DNA of 64,000 bases from positions 2,914,001 to 2,978,000 of the forward strand of contig NC_068572.1 in NCBI RefSeq assembly GCF_025698545.1. The letters are read 5' to 3'. The stretch is from Gossypium raimondii. Its lineage: Eukaryota; Streptophyta; Magnoliopsida; Malvales; Malvaceae. Under the pieces are notes generated by a model. That model saw nothing but the letters and a program-made list of their open reading frames with translations. It ran no database searches and was not told the origin of the DNA. Numbering within the stretch: the stretch's first letter is position 1; each line of letters opens with the position of its first letter. Of this stretch, positions 59,689 to 64,000 are shown piece by piece. Both the position numbers and the translations under genes were made by a program.

Positions 59689-59723
59689 TAAAATACACTA
59701 CATATTTTTTTACTTTTAAAATA

Positions 59724-59758
<35 letters not shown>

Positions 59759-60055
59759 AAATACACTACATATATATTTTTATTTTAAAATACACTACAT
59801 ATATTTTTTACTTTTAAAATACACTACATATATATATTTAAAATACACTACATATATATTTTTATTTTTAAAATACACTACATATATTTTTTTACTTTTA
59901 AAATACACTACATATATATATATTTTAAAATACACTACATATATATATTTTTATTTTTAAAATATAGTACATATATTTTTTTATTTTTAAAATACACTAC
60001 ATATATTTTTTTATTTTTAAAATACACTACATGTATTTTTTAATTTTTAAAATTT
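59689..60055. repeat. AT-rich minisatellite
   Basis: About twelve imperfect units of 25-35 bp, each with AAAATACACTACATATAT and a T-rich tail; a (TA)n run at about 59727-59754 lies within one unit. No coding content. Confidence 0.92.
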
Positions 60056-60077
60056 TAAATACAATGCAATTTCTCCA

Positions 60078-60275
60078 CTCCCATCTCCCCTCTTCCATCA
60101 TTCCCCTCTTCCACCGTTCCCTCCTCCCATTTCCTATTCCCATGCAATACCCATTCCAATTTCCCATTCCACCGTGCCGTCCTCCCATTTCCCATTCCCA
60201 TCTCCCCTCTTCCATCGATTCCCCTCTTCCACCGTGCCCTCCTCCCATTTCCCATTCCCATGCAATACCCATTCC
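60078..60275. repeat. Pyrimidine-rich minisatellite
   Basis: Two copies of a unit of about 100 bp built from CCCATCTCCCCTCTTCCATC, CCCCTCTTCCACCG, CCTCCCATTTCC and CCCATGCAATACCCATTCC. Both strands give long but repetitive frames (proline/serine-rich on plus, glycine/tryptophan-rich on minus) that I do not regard as genes. Confidence 0.85.
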
Positions 60276-60302
60276 CATTATCAACAATACCAACAGCAGT
60301 AG

Positions 60303-60425
60303 CAGCAACAACAGAAACAGCAACAAGGGTGTAAATCGGATGAGGTTAAAACGATATGGGTTGGTGACCTTGTTCATTGGATGGATGAAACTTTTCTCCA
60401 CGGTTGCTTCTCTCATACCGGCGAG
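60303..60425 (+). pseudogene. RBP45/RBP47-like first-exon fragment
   Basis: The frame reads a glutamine-rich lead (QQQQKQQQG) and then DEVKTIWVGDLVHWMDETFL and HGCFSHTGE, followed by a GT donor at 60426. This is the start of the first RRM of the RBP45/RBP47 (UBP1-like) poly(U)/poly(A)-binding proteins, and the exon ends where that family has its first intron (after HTGE). Upstream the same frame is closed by TAG at 60300-60302 within the CAG run, and there is no in-frame ATG after it. I found no second exon in the next kilobase. It is therefore a gene fragment, probably carried here by a transposon or segmental duplication, rather than a working gene. Confidence 0.8.
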
Positions 60426-63299
60426 GTATAAGCAAATACAATAGTGTGGTTATAGCATGAAATTGATAGATGCATGTATTGTCATGAATCTTACACTAGA
60501 TCTTTTTTTGTTTTATGTTTTGAGGAATTTGTTGGTTTTAGTACTTTGCTGCCTTTTTTGTTTGCAGGGTTTAAAGATAAGTTAAGGTTTGAGGTTTTTT
60601 ACTAATATTTGTGGTTTATGTTTTTAATGTAATTACAGTTTTAGAAAATAATATGCCTTTATGGCCTAAAACTTTTTGCCCAGAACATTAAAGCTAATTA
60701 ATTTAAAGACAAGGATTGTTTTTAATTGAAGCTAAACAGATGAATAGACCGTATAGTTGATTGCCATTATAAAATAATTGGATAATTGCCAAAAGTCAAT
60801 TTAAGCTGTGTTGTAGACTGCCTGGATGATTAGCTTTTGGTTAAAAGCAGTTTACATCTCGTTTCATAAACATGGAAATTTAATAATAAGAAAAAAAACC
60901 TCTTATTTCACATCAAAACTTTGTCTTGATGCTTTCAAGAAAAGAACAAGCTTTGCAGCAGAGGAATCATAGTTGTTATAAAACTAGACATGTAATGACT
61001 TTTCATGTTGGGTGTTAATTAGGGAGATAGGTGGATTACGAAATCAATTATGCTTAAAATTCATTTTCCCTGCTACATGGACTCCTCCTCAACACTCAGA
61101 ATTTTTGTTTAATATAGGCTTTTTAATGTAGATAACTTGTTGAACACATAAAATAGGATCCTCTTGTTTTTGTTTAATATAGGCTTTGGATCAGGTGTCT
61201 TAGCTCGCTTTGTTGTGGAGTGGGAATCGGGTAAAGAAGGTTGCACAATGCATGTGTCTCCTGATCAACTTTGGCCTCATACCAAGGTTCGATTTTTTTC
61301 TTATTTTGTTTTTTTCCTCTTTCTTTTAAAATAATTTTCTCAATTCTTTTCTCATACTATTTTACTTATGTTCCTTAGTATCATTTGTCAGCCACTTTGT
61401 TTCTTCAACATTTCTTTTCTTATGTCATATTAAAAATTTCATGGATTAAGATGCTATGTTGGCTCATTTTGCTGCTTGGTATGGTATCATTTATTTCCTG
61501 AATTTTTTAGAATTACTTGTGCCATGGTGGTTTACTTCTATGCTCGGGTAAAATCTTTTATACCTTTGTTAGCTTTTGTTTTTTTTAAGATTTCTTGATT
61601 CTTAGCACATATAGATCAATTTTTCATCCTTTTCTTTTTATGCTTTACTTCATTCTAGTACTTGACAAACTCATAGATTTTACATGTTCTATAATTTTTG
61701 TTAACATCATTAGAAAATCAAATGCATCAACGCAATTGTTAAGGTGTATTCATTAATATTATCTATTATTTCGTCTCGATGCTTAAGGCCCGGTATGTTG
61801 AAGTTATCTCCATTCCTTATTTTTGGCGATTTATTTTTGGAAATTATAGGTTGTAATGACTTTTGGAGTCCTTTTACTTGATTTATTTTCCATTCATCTT
61901 TCTAAAGGACTTAATAATGCGGTATTTTTAGCTTTTGGATTTGTGCATAAGATTACTACCTTTGAGAAGACAATTTGAATTTCGTGTCAATGAATTAAAT
62001 CTCCTTCTTCCTAGATTGATTGGTTTGTAATTTTATCATTTATAGCTTGTTTGCGCTTTTGATCTGTTTAATTACTTGACTAGTGTTCTTTGTTTATATA
62101 TAGTCGGGATATATATATATTGAATGGGGATGATGCTATTGAAGTAGGGAGACTCCATTTGACTCTATCCTAGTTCCTTTGAGGTACTATTTTCGACTTC
62201 CTTTCACTTTTTTTCTGTTCTAACTTTGAATCTATTGTATAATTTGATCGTTATCGGGAATAATTACATGCATTTGTTTGTGTTTTTTCTTTGCTTAAGC
62301 AAGTGTTAAAAGCCTTGGAAATTCGATTTGTGCCCTACAAGCTTTAAGTTATAATGTTTTTGAGTTTAGATGTTTAGGTAATTTCATTGTGTATGACTTA
62401 AAATTATAGTTAGTAATAATATTACTGTAAACCATGCTAAATTATAGGTCCAAAGATCAAAAGATAAAATGTTGCTACCTATGGGATAAGGTCAATATAT
62501 CATTTAGAACCAGACTACTCAAAAGAAAAGCAATAACAATAACAACAATAATAACAGTGAGTGACAGCAAACCATCTCACCTTGAAGGAAGAATAACACT
62601 TTCTAACCAACCGTCCAAATGTAGACTTCCCCTGTCAATAGAGAAAAAAGGTAAATGTTGAGCATGAGAAAATAGAGGGAAAAAAACACAAGATATCTCT
62701 AACTTGTTAGTTTGATAGAGGAAACAGAATATCCTAAGCTCCCACAACCAAGAACAAAGTAAAAAAGAGGGGAGAAACTAGCAAAAACGAGGGACAAACC
62801 AGTAAACAAGGGAGAAACCAGCAAGAACGAGGGGAGATTTACTGTTTTGTTCCCAAATCAAAACAAATAAGATTGGGAAAGAAATTAGTTTAACATCTAA
62901 AGATAAAATGGTAAATTAATAATTTAAAGTAATGGTATTTTTGTCTCCTAAATATGTCTATTGCCCTGACTTGTCCTAACTCTTTGCTTTATCCACCAGT
63001 CACCCAAAGTCGTCGGTCTGAGAGAAATCTCTCATTGTCTTTGGCACCAACACATCCAAAGGTGTTTGATTGACTCCAGGCGATCGGTGATATTAAAGGA
63101 GAAAAAATCCACCGCACTGTTGTGCGTTGCCATCCAAAGGGGGCCTTACTTTTCTTCTATCAGTTTTAACAATGCTGACGTGTTACTTGTCAATCGTCAT
63201 TATCGAGATCATTGTGAAATGCGCTTACGCGTTTTTTACTATCTCCAATTCGTCAACCGCGCACCTTACAAATTAAAATTAAATTGAATCAAATCTTAT
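60426..63299. other. Spacer with exon-like piece, no full gene
   Basis: T-rich on the plus strand, like intron sequence. A piece TTTTTGTTTAATATAGGCTTT occurs twice (about 61106 and 61168). Apart from the exon-like block at 61183-61286 nothing codes. A CCATCCAAAGGGGGCC|TTA at about 63131-63149 resembles a Tourist-type element end, but its partner is not established. Confidence 0.4.
61183..61286 (+). other. Unidentified exon-like block
   Basis: A 104-nt open stretch between an AG (61181-61182) and a GT (61287-61288), reading FGSGVLARFVVEWESGKEG and CTMHVSPDQLWPHTK. The composition is coding-like against an intron-like background, but I do not recognise the family. It could be an exon of the gene from which this whole segment was copied. 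Weak support: the acceptor sits within a repeated TTTAATATAGG piece. Confidence 0.3.
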
Positions 63300-63670
63300 G
63301 CTTATCTTCGATTTTACGATTTATGTTCGGGGTTCACGGCTGCTTCTCCCAATAATATTATCTCTAAAATTAGGGGCAAAGCTATAAATTTTTTTAGGGG
63401 ACCGAAATTAATTTGTAATTTTTAAGATTAATAAAAATACAATTTCATTATTTTAATAGCCTATATCTTTATAATTTTTAAACGATTAAATCAAATTTTT
63501 ATCATTTTTAAGGGTTCAAAATGTAATTTTACTTTAACTAATTTAAAATTTTAAAGGAACTAAATAAAAAAATTTTCATTTTAGGGGTGGCCAGAGCCAT
63601 GCCAGCCCCCTAGCTATGTCTCTGTCCAAGGTTCAAATTTGGATCCTCCTATTGAGAGTGCAATGTGTCT
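63300..63670 (-). repeat. Dispersed repeat family 2, interrupted copy
   Basis: Matches 55385-55530 on both sides of an insertion: left TTTTACGATTTATGTTC and TCTCCCAATAATATTATC, right TTGGATCCTCCTATTGAGAGTGC. Confidence 0.5.
63366..63618. mobile_element. MITE-like insertion inside the family-2 repeat
   Basis: Begins AAAATTAGGGGCAAAGCTA and ends CCCCCTAGCTATG, with TCTCT on both sides (63361-63365 and 63619-63623) as a possible target duplication. The same block type occurs at 4385-4660, 24510-24740 and, inverted or degraded, at 27480-27745. TAGGGGC and GCCCCCTA are short complementary ends. Confidence 0.5.
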
Positions 63671-64000
63671 TATAATTATTATAATTATTTTATTATTTAT
63701 TATTACCAAATTTTGTATTTAATTTTTTAGAACTAAGGTATCTGATTTTTATTGTTCATGTAGATTAATTATCTTGGGATTTTTACATGCTCTTCTTAAT
63801 AATATCATTTTCAATGTTCAAATTCATGTTTTCTTCGCCACAATGTAATGTGACTTAGCATTGTACTCAACACCTGGTCAAAAATATCTTTCGGCATACA
63901 AATAATGTAGTCAAATATTGTTATTAGTCTTTGTATTATACGTGAGTTATGCAGTTAGCCTTATACTTTAATTTGGTAAGTTTTAGTCTCGATATTTTTT
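63671..64000. other. Spacer at the right edge
   Basis: No gene. From about 63920 the text TTATTAGTCTTTGTATTATA begins another copy of the repeat family seen at 3575, cut by the window edge. Confidence 0.4.

Noticed and set aside
60027..60444. Long frames on both strands (proline/serine-rich plus, glycine/tryptophan-rich minus)
   Set aside because: Both are read-through of the pyrimidine-rich minisatellite. The only real coding signal there is the RBP45/47 piece in a third frame.
63116..63150. CCATCCAAAGGGGGCC-TTA as the right end of the Harbinger element at 55741
   Set aside because: Only the TTTGGATGG core agrees with the left end and the distance (7.4 kb) is large. Kept as a possible Tourist-like end but not linked.
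1..64000. tRNA, rRNA, snoRNA or miRNA genes
   Set aside because: I looked for tRNA-like A/B boxes with cloverleaf context and for well known miRNA sequences by eye and found only SINE B-box remnants. A covariance-model search would be needed to exclude them.

Overview
The window is plant nuclear DNA, most likely a dicot with a repeat-rich genome. A Malvaceae/cotton (Gossypium) origin is my best inference from the style of the repeats (gypsy LTRs opening TGTAACACCCC, purine/GGGCC-rich dispersed repeats, tRNA-derived SINEs), but it is not proven. The genes have GT-AG introns and the spacers are very AT-rich. Four host genes look intact. They are a SURP plus G-patch splicing-factor-like gene (minus, 7190-10309, eight coding exons), a DRT100-type secreted leucine-rich-repeat protein (plus, 28464-29576, one exon), the Sm-like protein LSM7 (plus, 48139-50452, five coding exons), and an A20/AN1 stress-associated protein (minus, 53517-54038, one exon). 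Two of the four, the SURP/G-patch protein and LSM7, act in RNA processing. I see no operon-like or cluster logic.

Everything else is mobile DNA or its remains. 1-6180: AT-rich spacer with a SINE, MITE-like repeats and simple repeats. 6180-6625: decayed LINE-type RNase H. 11099-11421: MULE-type MITE. 12032-17998: a plant-mobile-domain (PMD) pseudogene split by a complete but dead Ty1/copia element (12841-17684) with matching LTRs and a GGAAC target duplication. 18003-18994: a terminal-inverted-repeat element carrying an exon of a PTI1-like kinase. 19003-21572: a 2.57-kb solo LTR with an ATAAT target duplication. 21573-28260: gene-free repeat mosaic.

29577-41342: further gene-free mosaic, including a SINE that has itself been hit by a MITE (40169-40819). 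41343-44798: a solo LTR inside which a second, 2.9-kb solo LTR sits, both with intact 5-bp target duplications. 45070-47190: a large foldback in which a PMD pseudogene and a degenerate inverted copy face each other across a 20-nt loop. 51226-51989: a 764-bp foldback element with about 300-bp arms rich in ACGT cores. 55741-59016: a decayed PIF/Harbinger element (transposase plus Myb-like ORF) whose terminal and subterminal motifs match two small MITEs at 32874 and 54767. 59690-64000: minisatellites, an RBP45/47 exon fragment and repeats.

The most interesting structures are the PMD foldback (a possible hairpin-RNA source), the kinase-exon-carrying element with its internally deleted relative 22 kb away, the Harbinger/MITE pairing, and the doubly nested solo LTRs. 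All coordinates come from reading the sequence by eye. No alignment or database search was run.
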